Part shown: piece by piece, positions 7,227 through 15,518 of the stretch | How the letters are laid out: each line of letters starts with the position of its first letter | Numbering within the stretch: position 1 is the stretch's first letter | From: Gilvibacter sp. | Lineage (GTDB): Bacteria; Bacteroidota; Bacteroidia; Flavobacteriales; Flavobacteriaceae | Direction of reading: 5' to 3' | NCBI RefSeq assembly: GCF_013214815.1 | Contig: NZ_JABSPU010000005.1 | Span: 1-51,177 of the forward strand | DNA length: 51,177 nt | Notes under the pieces: generated by a model | Database searches by the model: none | What the model saw: only the letters and a program-made list of their open reading frames with translations | What the model was told of the DNA's origin: nothing | Program-made: the position numbers and the translations under genes

Positions 7227-9794
7227 CTAGGCTGAATTACGAGCCGCGTTAATATTTCCGAATAGTGAACGCGTCACCATCTTTTCAAAAACTGCCAATT
7301 CGTTTTCATCGGCTCCAGATGCTCTGAGATTTTGAATTTCCCGTAAGGCAAACTGCTGAATAGTCAAGAGCGGTAAAACGATCTTTTCTCGCATGCCTAT
7401 GGAAGCTCTCATCACAGGAGCATCTTCCATGAGTTGCTTCATTCCTGTTAAGTCAAGAAGCAGATCACGGGTACGCTCAAACTCCTCATAGATCATTTTC
7501 CAAAAGGCGCCAAATGCTGGATCGTCTTGCATATAGGCCGTTAACGGGAAGAAGGATTTAGACATACTCATCATGGCATTCTCTACCAAGGTTTTAAAGA
7601 AAACTGAGTTTTTGTAAAGAGATTCTGCTGCCTCCCATTGCCCTTCTTGTTTGATGGCCTCAAGAGCCGTTCCGAGCCCATAGAATCCTGGAACATTCTG
7701 TTTGAGTTGACTCCAACTCCCTACAAACGGAATGGCACGCAGATCGCTAAAGACCAGCTCGGATTTTCCTCCCCTTTTAGAAGGACGGCTACCGATGTTC
7801 GTCTTAGCGTAGTACTTGAGCGTACTCATTCGCTCTAGATAAGGCAAAAAGCTCGGATGGTTTTTAAAGGCTTGATAAGCCTCATAACTGCGCTGCCCCA
7901 ATTGCTCCATGGTTTCTCTATCTGCCTCAGAGATCAAATTCTTATCTGCAGCAAAGACCTCTCCACTGATTCCAGAACTAAGTAGCTGTTCTAAGTTGTA
8001 TTGACAACTCTCTGGCGTTCCAAAGTTTGAGCTGATTGTCTGGCCTTGAATGGTCAATTCCACCACATTGTGTTCAATATTTGGACCGAGAGATGCATAG
8101 AATTGATGCGTTTTTCCACCTCCGCGAGCTGGAGGTCCTCCGCGACCGTCAAAGAAAGAAACACTGATCCCGTGCTGTCTGGAAACACGTGTAATATTTT
8201 CCTTAGCACGATAAATAGACCAATTCGCCATCAAGTAACCACCGTCTTTAGTACCGTCACTAAAGCCCAGCATCACGGTTTGTTTCATGCCGCGACGCTT
8301 TAAATGTGCTAAATAATCAGGATGTTGATATAAAGTGGCCATGACTTCATCAGCCATAGCAAGATCGTCTATGGTTTCAAAAAGGGGAACTACATCCACT
8401 GTTGGGGTTGGCCAATCACACATAAACAACATGGCAAAGGCTTCCATTACGTTGAGTACTGAGCCGTTATTTGAGATGATGTATCGGCTACATCCTACCT
8501 CGCCATTGGCCTTTTGGATGGTCTTCATCGCGTAAATGGCACCGAGTGTTTTCTGAGCCATTTCATCCTCTAATTGCTGCGGATCGACTTGCGCTTGGAT
8601 CTGTACGAGCGCCTCGATTTTTTGCGCATCGCTCAAAGCGGCATAATCTTCTGGCAATACTCCCGTAGTCTGCGTGGCAATAGCTTCTACTACCCGCGAA
8701 TGCACTCTGGAATCCTGGCGAATATCCAAGCTCGCAAAATGACAGCCAAATAAACGCACCTTCCCAATAAAGGCATCGAGCTGATCCAAATACAAGCTTT
8801 GGTGTTGTTCTATTAGAATGGAACGTACTGCGTTGAGTTCACTGAGCAAATACTCAGGAGTCAGCGTGACTTGATCATGAGGTAAAAAGATATGATCGTA
8901 AAGGGCCTGCTGCAGCTCTGCGGTACGCGCATCTATCCCTTTAAAGGTCAACCTGCGTCTTAAAGCACGCATATCTCGGTAATAATTCTTGAAGAGGGTA
9001 CTGCGCAAGCGCTGTGCTACATCGAGGGTTGTTTGCGTGGTGACAAAGGGATTTCCGTCTCTATCACCACCCGGCCAAAACCCGACAGAAACTATAGGGT
9101 TATCCAAGGTCTCCCCTTCAAAGATGTGGGTATTGATGTATTTGTAAATATTGGCCACTGAAGGATAAAAGACATTCTCTAAATACCAAATAAGACGCAC
9201 AGCCTCCTCATAAGGTGTGGGTTTTTCTTTTTTAAAGAATGGGGTCTTGCCCAATTGTCCCAACAATTTTTGGATATCGTCTAAGGCGTTATGCTCAATA
9301 GCCTTGGCCAAATCGGTGATGATGCCTAAAACTTGCCCAGGATAGAACTGCGTAGGGTGCGCAGTTAGTACAGTGCGTACCTGAAAGCCTTTCATATACT
9401 CCTTCAAAGCCTCCGTGGCATAGGTCTGCTGGGCTTCTTCTTTAACGCCTCTTAATGTTCCGCGGCCGTCAAGGTTGTAAATTACAGGAAAGGCAGCATC
9501 CTCAATTGCATCAAAAAGCACCACTTGACGCTCAATATATTGAATGAACCTAAAGAGTAGATCCAAGCGTTGCTTATCGTTAAGGTCTTCTGCATAGCGC
9601 GCAAAAAAAGTCGCTACGATCTCAGTAGGGTTCTTTTTATGCGCATAACCCTGCTCACAGATCTTAGCGAAAAGTGGCAACAACACCCCAGTGTTGGTGA
9701 TCAAATCAAAAGGTAGGGTGGTAAATATACTGTTGTAAACGTTGTAGCGAGATCTAACATAGGTGTCAAACCGCTCCATTTTGGTCTGTTGCAT
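7227..9794 (-). CDS. ppc: Phosphoenolpyruvate carboxylase
   Basis: An 855-residue enzyme that adds bicarbonate to PEP to give oxaloacetate, feeding the TCA cycle. The two signature regions are present: the catalytic-His motif VLTAHPTQFYPGQ near residue 145, and FFDGRGGPPARGGG with the preceding GFSDGTKDGGY near residues 530-575, which carry the substrate-binding and catalytic Arg/Lys residues. FWPGGDRDGNPFVT is also typical. The C-terminus ends LFGNINAARNSA, close to the usual N(T)G tail but without it, as is common in flavobacterial versions. Length is slightly below the ~880-930 of proteobacterial forms. Monocistronic in appearance, with ~100 bases before the DUF2892 stop and a convergent HTTM gene downstream. 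Confidence 0.97.
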   Translation of the reverse strand: MQQTKMERFDTYVRSRYNVYNSIFTTLPFDLITNTGVLLPLFAKICEQGYAHKKNPTEIVATFFARYAEDLNDKQRLDLLFRFIQYIERQVVLFDAIEDAAFPVIYNLDGRGTLRGVKEEAQQTYATEALKEYMKGFQVRTVLTAHPTQFYPGQVLGIITDLAKAIEHNALDDIQKLLGQLGKTPFFKKEKPTPYEEAVRLIWYLENVFYPSVANIYKYINTHIFEGETLDNPIVSVGFWPGGDRDGNPFVTTQTTLDVAQRLRSTLFKNYYRDMRALRRRLTFKGIDARTAELQQALYDHIFLPHDQVTLTPEYLLSELNAVRSILIEQHQSLYLDQLDAFIGKVRLFGCHFASLDIRQDSRVHSRVVEAIATQTTGVLPEDYAALSDAQKIEALVQIQAQVDPQQLEDEMAQKTLGAIYAMKTIQKANGEVGCSRYIISNNGSVLNVMEAFAMLFMCDWPTPTVDVVPLFETIDDLAMADEVMATLYQHPDYLAHLKRRGMKQTVMLGFSDGTKDGGYLMANWSIYRAKENITRVSRQHGISVSFFDGRGGPPARGGGKTHQFYASLGPNIEHNVVELTIQGQTISSNFGTPESCQYNLEQLLSSGISGEVFAADKNLISEADRETMEQLGQRSYEAYQAFKNHPSFLPYLERMSTLKYYAKTNIGSRPSKRGGKSELVFSDLRAIPFVGSWSQLKQNVPGFYGLGTALEAIKQEGQWEAAESLYKNSVFFKTLVENAMMSMSKSFFPLTAYMQDDPAFGAFWKMIYEEFERTRDLLLDLTGMKQLMEDAPVMRASIGMREKIVLPLLTIQQFALREIQNLRASGADENELAVFEKMVTRSLFGNINAARNSA

Positions 9795-9895
9795 AAGCCG
9801 AGATTTAACACTTAAAATTACGGAATTCTAAGCACAGCACCCCTATCTGCAATGCAGCAACAAAGAAAGAATCTACGCGAACGTTTTCGTGAGAT

Positions 9896-10108
9896 CTACT
9901 CGGTCTCTTTTACCTTACAGGTATTTAATCCAAACGGCAAGTAAAGTGGACAAAAGGCTACAAAGCTTGTAAGTAAAAAGACCGCGGCTAGAACCATAAC
10001 GGCTATTCCTAAGGTTCCACTGACTACATCAAAATAATACAAGGCTACTGCAGCAGCTGCAAGAACAAAACGCAATAGACGATCAAGGCTTCCCATGTTT
10101 TTTTTCAT
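9896..10108 (-). CDS. DUF2892 (YgaP-type) small inner-membrane protein
   Basis: A 70-residue protein with two hydrophobic helices (about residues 10-28 and 31-51), basic residues before the first helix and the closing motif FCPLYLPFGLNTC, which defines DUF2892. Such proteins or domains often accompany rhodaneses and sulfur- or stress-response genes and are commonly found beside Crp/Fnr regulators. Here no sulfur gene is adjacent. The unit is preceded by a 31-residue hydrophobic mini-ORF and a perfect 14-base palindrome of CRP/FNR type, so regulated expression is likely. The downstream 100 bases to ppc hold only a weak short hairpin. Function unknown. Confidence 0.82.
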   Translation of the reverse strand: MKKNMGSLDRLLRFVLAAAAVALYYFDVVSGTLGIAVMVLAAVFLLTSFVAFCPLYLPFGLNTCKVKETE

Positions 10109-10119
10109 GACGAGAGATT

Positions 10120-10215
10120 TTAGTTGTTGAAAAATTCAATCAGTAAGGCCAATAGATAAAAGATGCCTAGACAAATAGCGCATACCATTAAAAGTTTGAC
10201 CCACTTCTTATTCAT
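10120..10215 (-). CDS. Possible 31-residue membrane mini-protein before DUF2892
   Basis: The minus strand from ATG (10213-10215) to TAA (10120-10122) encodes 31 residues: a basic start (MNKKWVK), one strongly hydrophobic stretch (LLMVCAICLGIFYLLALLI) and a short polar tail EFFNN. This is the layout of a single-pass small membrane protein. It ends 12 bases before the DUF2892 start. The -7-like site at 10220-10227 would place the transcript start at or just before this ATG, so translation would need to be leaderless or nearly so. It could instead be untranslated leader of DUF2892. No homology can be claimed at this size. Confidence 0.4.
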   Translation of the reverse strand: MNKKWVKLLMVCAICLGIFYLLALLIEFFNN

Positions 10216-10219
10216 CTGT

Positions 10220-10227
10220 GAAAAGTA
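10220..10227 (-). promoter_or_regulatory. Possible -7 element of the DUF2892 unit
   Basis: The minus strand reads TACTTTTC, matching TAnnTTT of the Bacteroidota -7 consensus but with C in place of the final G. It lies 23 bases downstream of the palindrome at 10250-10263, so the palindrome centre falls about 40 bases before the predicted start of transcription. Confidence 0.35.
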
Positions 10228-10249
10228 TTGATTTTGAACGTTTTGAAAA

Positions 10250-10263
10250 GTGACCTAGGTCAC
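10250..10263. promoter_or_regulatory. Perfect 14-base palindrome, CRP/FNR-type operator
   Basis: GTGACCTAGGTCAC is an exact palindrome and fits GTGA-N6-TCAC, the core recognised by CRP/FNR-family regulators. It stands alone in the 188-base gap between the DUF2892 gene and the 507-residue exported protein gene, 35 bases before the mini-ORF start. The predicted -7 element puts its centre near -41, the usual place for class II activation. No Crp/Fnr gene is in the window, so the regulator would act in trans. It could also act on the end of the gene to the right, but that gene is transcribed toward it. Confidence 0.6.
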
Positions 10264-10296
10264 ATTCGGGAAGAATCTACCTAAATAAACACGGTC

Positions 10297-11820
10297 CTAT
10301 TCCAAAAACATAAAGCGACGCTTGGAGCGCGAATCGCTGATCATGATAAACTTTCCATTGACATAGGCGCCATATCTGGGTAGGTAAAAGTCGTCTTTGT
10401 TATCCTGGATCTTTTGTACTTTCTGAGTACCATCTAAGGTATAAACGACGCGGTATAGTGCCGAGCCCTCTAAGAAACCTTGCCTCAAGTTGGGGTCGCC
10501 ATTCTTGGTAGTATCGTAATTCCTTCCTCCATTAACTAAGATATTCAGCTGATCATTTTCAATAAAAGCATTGTAAGCTCTTGGGGAAGATGCTACGCCT
10601 TTTTCAACATGATCTGCCCATACCACCTTACCGCTATTATCAATGTAAAACACCAAGAGGTCTGAATAGATTGTGCGCGTAGTAGAACCGGCCATACCGT
10701 TGACACCTCCACCGGACATGGTGACAATTATTTCTTTCAGCTCGGCCAAGACAAAATACCCCTTATCTGCTGCGGGTACTATATAGTTAATATTAAACTC
10801 GCCTAAACCCTTGCTCTTCTTTTTCTTTCGATTACCTCGTTCTGTTCCAAAAAAGGCCTTATAAACTCCTTGATCAAAGGTATAGACCAATTGCTCAGAG
10901 GGCGTAAAACTGCTTCTATCAAATACCGTGGTCTCAATTTGATTAACACCTCCAGTCTCTGCCTCTATAAAGGTATTCATGTAAATGGAAGTGTCCGTAG
11001 CAATAGGTTGGATTCCGTTGGGAAGCGCTTTTTCAATCTCAAATTCCTTAGAGACAATTCCGTTTTCATCAATGACATCTAAAGTGGCGACGTAGAAAGC
11101 CTTATCCGACTTTTTAGCTTGCAAGGATTCTGCGGTAAACTGACCGATTACCTCTAATTGCCCTTGCTGGTTCAGCAGTACGTCCAAAATGACATAATTT
11201 CGAAGATCTTGTCTTTGTAAATCCTGTGAGTAAAGCTTTTCCAGGGAATTGGCGTCAAAGGTTATAAAGCTGTATTGGATCAAATCCTTACGCTTAAAGG
11301 TAGTTACAATACTGAATGTGGCTTTCGCATCATCAATGATAAATTCTGAGTTTTTCTTGGTAGAAAACAGCCCCAATCGCTTATCTATGGGAGTTGCGAT
11401 TAATTCTTTCTTATCGAGTTTTTTGGTGTTGATATCATAGACATAGGCATAAAGCGTACTGAAGCCACGACCGGCAAAGGAGTGGGTCAAGGCTATAACA
11501 CGATCGCCTAAAATATACTCGCCCAAATAGACCTCCTTCTGGCTTTTTTTGACCTTTTGATCGTCCACCAGATTCATTGAGGTGTTGAAAAGATTAAAGG
11601 AGATATAACTCTTTTGCGCACGAATTAAGACCGCTTTTTGACTGGAGTGAAACTTCAAAGCGGTAATGCTGTCTGCCTTGACTTTATCGTAATAGGGCCT
11701 GGTAGTTGTTGCCTTAAGGTTTTGAAATTCTTGTCCTATTACAGGAGTTGACAACACAATAATAAAAATAGAACAAGGCTCTTTAAATTTAAAAATCGAT
11801 TTAAATCCATTCGAGACCAA
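10297..11820 (-). CDS. Exported protein of unknown function
   Basis: I do not recognise this 507-residue protein. The frame begins with TTG at 11818-11820, directly after the DUF1835 stop; no in-frame ATG gives a better start. The N-terminus has basic residues, a hydrophobic run (CSIFIIVLSTPVIG) and then QEF, which looks like a signal peptide cleaved before Gln. The rest alternates short beta-strand-like segments with charged turns and no Cys or His cluster, as in exported beta-propeller-like proteins, but no repeat is regular enough to name. A GGGVNGMAGSTTRT stretch near residue 375 may be a flexible loop. It ends MFLE without a T9SS sorting domain. It is probably co-transcribed with DUF1835 and the flavoprotein gene. 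Confidence 0.65.
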   Translation of the reverse strand: MVSNGFKSIFKFKEPCSIFIIVLSTPVIGQEFQNLKATTTRPYYDKVKADSITALKFHSSQKAVLIRAQKSYISFNLFNTSMNLVDDQKVKKSQKEVYLGEYILGDRVIALTHSFAGRGFSTLYAYVYDINTKKLDKKELIATPIDKRLGLFSTKKNSEFIIDDAKATFSIVTTFKRKDLIQYSFITFDANSLEKLYSQDLQRQDLRNYVILDVLLNQQGQLEVIGQFTAESLQAKKSDKAFYVATLDVIDENGIVSKEFEIEKALPNGIQPIATDTSIYMNTFIEAETGGVNQIETTVFDRSSFTPSEQLVYTFDQGVYKAFFGTERGNRKKKKSKGLGEFNINYIVPAADKGYFVLAELKEIIVTMSGGGVNGMAGSTTRTIYSDLLVFYIDNSGKVVWADHVEKGVASSPRAYNAFIENDQLNILVNGGRNYDTTKNGDPNLRQGFLEGSALYRVVYTLDGTQKVQKIQDNKDDFYLPRYGAYVNGKFIMISDSRSKRRFMFLE

Positions 11821-11822
11821 AT

Positions 11823-12557
11823 TTATGATTGATGCGTTAGTTGATCATAATATCTTTTTAAAAGCAGATCTCCGAATCCGTATTGAGGTTCCTGTTGCAT
11901 GAAGGCTCGAAAGACGGACGGAAAATCATTCAAAGCTGGATCTGCGATCAGTCTTTCAAGTACTTCTAAATAATGCTCCTCATAAAACTGCTGCATAAAA
12001 GACGGCAAGTTTTTCAACCCAGGTACGGCGATAGATAACATCGTGGAAAGAGTATTGACCTTTTTCTTATCGGCTTTTCGCGCAGCCTTCCACAACTCTT
12101 GAATGGAAGCCATGAGCAGGGCCGAAATGGGAATCGCATTTTGTTGTAGCGATTCAAGTTCCGAATTCTTCAATCCTGAAAAACCGTATTGATGCGGCTC
12201 TGGCGGCAACACTAAGTAATACTCACAACCTGAGCTGGTATCCATAAGGGAAGCGCAAAACCAAAAGTTGAACTGACAGAACAGATCCGCCTCAAACCAA
12301 AAATATACCTTGGATTGTTCGGGAATGTTCATCATCAATTCAAACTGAGGCAGCACTGCTTCTAAATAAAACTCACCTCCGGGATCGTCATAAGAAACAT
12401 CTAAATAAGCCATCCGATTGGCAAAGAAGGTCTCTGGATTCCTTCCCTGCAAAGGCCCGTCAATAAGACATTCTCTGCAGATTAAAAGATCTCCCGAAAT
12501 GCTTTCTGGAAATCGCTCCAGTAAAGCATCGCCGTTAAGTATGTGTACCGCACACAT
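11823..12557 (-). CDS. DUF1835 domain protein
   Basis: A 244-residue protein. The N-terminus CAVHILNGDALLERFPE, followed by GDLLICRECLIDGPL, matches DUF1835 (pattern HxxNGDxL ... E.L..GP). No catalytic activity has been established for this family. Its start overlaps the stop of the upstream flavoprotein gene by one base (TAATG), indicating translational coupling, and the TTG-started exported-protein gene follows immediately. No signal peptide or membrane segment is visible, so it should be cytoplasmic. Confidence 0.75.
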   Translation of the reverse strand: MCAVHILNGDALLERFPESISGDLLICRECLIDGPLQGRNPETFFANRMAYLDVSYDDPGGEFYLEAVLPQFELMMNIPEQSKVYFWFEADLFCQFNFWFCASLMDTSSGCEYYLVLPPEPHQYGFSGLKNSELESLQQNAIPISALLMASIQELWKAARKADKKKVNTLSTMLSIAVPGLKNLPSFMQQFYEEHYLEVLERLIADPALNDFPSVFRAFMQQEPQYGFGDLLLKRYYDQLTHQS

Positions 12558-13501
12558 TAGAACAACTGACTGATTTGTGACTTCGCTTGCTCGTATTCCG
12601 TGATCATTTCTGTAACGATCTGCCCAGCAGGTTTTATCTGGTGGATGAGCCCTGAGATCTGCCCGATCTCGAGTTCTCCCTCTACCATATCCCCTTCAAA
12701 CATGCCGCGCTTTGCGCGAGCACGTCCTAACAATTCTTTGAGTTCTTCTACAGTGGGTCCTGTTTTGTATAAGTCTTTAACGTCCTGATAGAATTTGTTC
12801 TTAAGCAGGCGAACAGGGGCCAATTCTTTGAGCGTGAGCTCTGTATCACCTTCCTTAGCTGCCACGACGGCTTCTTTAAACAACTGATGCGCTGAAGATT
12901 CTTCTGAGGCTACAAAACGACTGCCGAGTTGTACGCCATCGGCTCCAAGAACCATTGCAGCCAACATGGCTTTACCAGTGGCAATCCCACCAGCTGCAAT
13001 GAGCGGCACCTTCAAATGTTCTTTAACCATAGGGATCAAAGTCAAGGTTGTGGTTTCTTCACGGCCGTTGTGTCCTCCTGCCTCAAAGCCCTCAGCAACC
13101 ACAGCATCTACACCTGCATCTTGAGCCTTCAAGGCGAATTTTACGCTGCTGACCACATGAACAACGGTAATTCCTACTTCCTTTAAACGGGCGGTATAGG
13201 TCTTCGGATTTCCCGCTGATGTAAAGACGATGGGAACCTTTTCTTCAATGATGATTCCAACGATCTCTTCAATATCGGGATACAACATAGGTACGTTCAC
13301 CCCAAAAGGTTGATCTGTTGCATTCTTGCACTTCTGAATGTGTTCCCGCAGCACCTCGGGATACATACTTCCTGCCCCAAGCAGGCCCAAACCTCCGGCA
13401 TTACTTACCGCACTGGCCAAACGCCAGCCGCTGTTCCAGATCATTCCTCCTTGGATTAGTGGGTATTTAATTCCGAATAATGAAGTGATTGCGTTACTCA
13501 T
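12557..13501 (-). CDS. Nitronate monooxygenase-like flavoprotein (2-nitropropane dioxygenase/FabK family)
   Basis: A 314-residue FMN-dependent TIM-barrel enzyme. Features are PLIQGGMIWNSGWRLASAVS at residues 14-33, GLGLLGAGSM, the phosphate-binding segment VVAEGFEAGGHNG, and PLIAAGGIATGKAMLAAMVL followed by GADGVQLGSRF. These fit the nitronate monooxygenase / 2-nitropropane dioxygenase group, which also contains the enoyl-ACP reductase FabK, so the physiological reaction cannot be fixed from sequence. A gene for DUF1835 overlaps its stop codon. Upstream, the 61-base gap to mnmA contains a -7-like TACTTTTC on the minus strand near 13521-13528. Confidence 0.85.
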   Translation of the reverse strand: MSNAITSLFGIKYPLIQGGMIWNSGWRLASAVSNAGGLGLLGAGSMYPEVLREHIQKCKNATDQPFGVNVPMLYPDIEEIVGIIIEEKVPIVFTSAGNPKTYTARLKEVGITVVHVVSSVKFALKAQDAGVDAVVAEGFEAGGHNGREETTTLTLIPMVKEHLKVPLIAAGGIATGKAMLAAMVLGADGVQLGSRFVASEESSAHQLFKEAVVAAKEGDTELTLKELAPVRLLKNKFYQDVKDLYKTGPTVEELKELLGRARAKRGMFEGDMVEGELEIGQISGLIHQIKPAGQIVTEMITEYEQAKSQISQLF

Positions 13502-13562
13502 CTGCAGTTTAATTTTACCTCAGAAAAGTACGAATATTTAAGCCGAATTCAGGCGTAAAAAT

Positions 13563-14738
13563 TTAAGAAATAACACCGCTACCAAGCAGTTCTTCTTGAT
13601 GATACCAAGCCACAAACTGGCCTTCAGTAATGGCGGATTGCGCTTCTTCAAAGATGACATAAAGCCCGTGCTGGGTTTGATGCAAAGTGGCCTTTTGAAG
13701 CGGTTGACGATAGCGAATGCGTGCCATCACCTCTAGGCTTTGATCGGCCTGCAAACGCAAATCCTCACGCACCCAATGCACTTCGGGTTGTTGTACAAAT
13801 AGGCCTTTACGGAACAGCCCTGGATGGTCTTTCCCTTGCCCGGTATAAATGATGTTGTTGGTCACATCAGTATCAATAACAAAAAGTGGTTCTTTGGTTC
13901 CACCAACAGCCAATCCTTTGCGTTGCCCTTTGGTAAAATAATGCGCTCCTTGATGATTGCCCACTACCTTGCCGTCGGTAAGTTCATAGGCATGCTTTGC
14001 AACCAAAGCCTGCAAGGTATCTTCGGTTTTAAGCGCCTCTTCGTAGACTGGATGATCCGCTGGCACTTCCACAATTTGACCCTCTTTTGGCGCCAATTGT
14101 TGTTGTAAAAAGTCCGGCAAGCGCACTTTACCAATAAAGCACAAGCCTTGAGAATCGCGCTTCTCTGCGGTGATCAAATCTTGCTCGGCTGCTATTTTGC
14201 GCACATCTGCTTTTTGAAGTTCTCCAACAGGGAAGAGCGTTTTAGCCAATTGCTCTTGAGATAGCTGACACAAGAAATAGGATTGATCCTTATTCGGATC
14301 TGCTCCAGAAAGCAAGGAGTAAACCTCTTGTCCGTCAATGACTTGCGTGCCTTTCCTGCAGTAATGACCCGTAGCGACATAGTCGGCACCGAGATCCATC
14401 GCGATCTTTAAAAAGACATCAAACTTGATCTCTCTGTTGCAAAGCACATCCGGATTGGGCGTGCGGCCCATCTCATATTCGCGGAACATATAGTCTACAA
14501 TACGCTCTTTGTATTGCTCACTCAGATCTACCGTTTGAAAAGGAATTCCCAGCTTATCGGCAACCAGCATGGCGTCGTTGGAATCTTCCAACCACGGACA
14601 TTCATTAGAAATGGTCACACTATCGTCGTGCCAATTCTTCATAAAGATACCAATGACCTCATACCCCTGCTCTTTGAGCAAGTAGGCTGCTACACTGGAA
14701 TCCACTCCACCACTAAGTCCTACGACAACGCGTTTCAT
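13563..14738 (-). CDS. mnmA: tRNA-specific 2-thiouridylase MnmA
   Basis: A 391-residue enzyme that makes 2-thiouridine at the wobble position (U34) of tRNAs for Lys, Glu and Gln. The PP-loop for ATP adenylation is [15 protein letters not shown] (residues 8-21). The catalytic pair is Cys100 in [13 protein letters not shown] and Cys200 in [17 protein letters not shown] and DQSYFLCQL are also diagnostic. Full length for the family. It follows the YwqK-like gene after 45 bases and has its own good -7 element at 14758-14765. The order pyrG - yidC - YwqK-like - mnmA is common in flavobacteria to my knowledge. Confidence 0.97.
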   Translation of the reverse strand: MKRVVVGLSGGVDSSVAAYLLKEQGYEVIGIFMKNWHDDSVTISNECPWLEDSNDAMLVADKLGIPFQTVDLSEQYKERIVDYMFREYEMGRTPNPDVLCNREIKFDVFLKIAMDLGADYVATGHYCRKGTQVIDGQEVYSLLSGADPNKDQSYFLCQLSQEQLAKTLFPVGELQKADVRKIAAEQDLITAEKRDSQGLCFIGKVRLPDFLQQQLAPKEGQIVEVPADHPVYEEALKTEDTLQALVAKHAYELTDGKVVGNHQGAHYFTKGQRKGLAVGGTKEPLFVIDTDVTNNIIYTGQGKDHPGLFRKGLFVQQPEVHWVREDLRLQADQSLEVMARIRYRQPLQKATLHQTQHGLYVIFEEAQSAITEGQFVAWYHQEELLGSGVIS

Positions 14739-14757
14739 CTCAAAAAATTCTGGGGTG

Positions 14758-14765
14758 CAAAAATA
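14758..14765 (-). promoter_or_regulatory. -7 promoter element for mnmA
   Basis: The minus strand reads TATTTTTG, a full match to TAnnTTTG, 20 bases before the mnmA ATG. A -33 TTG at the standard distance is not evident because that region is the end of the YwqK-like gene. Confidence 0.45.
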
Positions 14766-14783
14766 CGAAAAATAGGCAGATAA

Positions 14784-15473
14784 CTACTGCCCGTTGGGTT
14801 TTGGAAAGCGTTCCTCTTTGACCAGCTTTCCTCCTTCAAAATACTGCCAAAGCCCGTGTTTGGCGTCATTCTTATAGTTACCACTGATGATCAGGTTACC
14901 TTTAGCATCATAGTATTTGACCGGACCGTTGAGCATATCGTTGGCATAAGTAAAGAATTTGATCTCTACCCCGCTTGGTGAATAATAGCGGCTCTCTCCT
15001 TCTCTTTTACCTTGCTTATAGATCAAGGTTTCAGTTTTGTTGCCATTGGCGTAGAAGGTAGTCATTTGGCCCTCTAGTTGATCATTGACGTAGTTCTCTT
15101 CCGTCATGACCGTTTTACCGTCCTTGTGAAAATAGATCCAAGTTCCAGTCTTCATCTTACCGCGCATCTGGCCTTGACTGATGGGTTTTCCTCCTTTGTC
15201 GTAATAGGTGAGTTGAGCCAGATCAGATCCCGCTTCAAACTCCTTGACCAGTGCAGGTTGGGATCCGCAGTCCTCACAATAGAACTTAAAGGTTCCTACC
15301 TCTTTTCCATGTTCGAAGGAGCCTTGATAACGCAACTGTTTGCTGTTGGGAAAGTACTTTTTCCAAGTGCCGTGGCGCTTGCCGGTTTCATCAAATTGAT
15401 TGACGGCATCCTGAGCCCAAAGGGAACCGGAAACAAATACTGCTAAGACAAAATAGATCGCTTTCATTCGCAT
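14784..15473 (-). CDS. YwqK/MORN-variant repeat protein, exported
   Basis: A 229-residue protein with a cleavable signal peptide (MRMKAIYFVLAVFVSGSLWA, then QDAV). The rest consists of about six MORN-like repeats of the type G-x-W-x-x-Y-x-x-x-G-x-L-x-x-x-G-x-Y, for example HGTWKKYFPNSKQLRYQGSF, TGTWIYFHKDGK and HGLWQYFEGGKLVKEERF. Databases often name this family toxin-antitoxin system YwqK family antitoxin, but no toxin gene is adjacent and the protein is exported, so that label should not be read as function. A pair of cysteines in YCEDCG could bind metal or form a disulfide. It lies between yidC and mnmA. Confidence 0.78.
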   Translation of the reverse strand: MRMKAIYFVLAVFVSGSLWAQDAVNQFDETGKRHGTWKKYFPNSKQLRYQGSFEHGKEVGTFKFYCEDCGSQPALVKEFEAGSDLAQLTYYDKGGKPISQGQMRGKMKTGTWIYFHKDGKTVMTEENYVNDQLEGQMTTFYANGNKTETLIYKQGKREGESRYYSPSGVEIKFFTYANDMLNGPVKYYDAKGNLIISGNYKNDAKHGLWQYFEGGKLVKEERFPKPNGQ

Positions 15474-15518
15474 GGAATCACTTTTTATAGCAAACGCAGT
15501 ATTGAACGATTTGTTATG

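Noticed and set aside
9870-9895. Terminator hairpin after DUF2892
   Set aside because: Only about six pairs including a G-U (CGCGAA/TTCGTG) and no good U-tract.
14784-15473. Antitoxin of a toxin-antitoxin pair (YwqK family label)
   Set aside because: The protein is exported, made of MORN-like repeats, and no toxin gene is adjacent; yidC and mnmA flank it.
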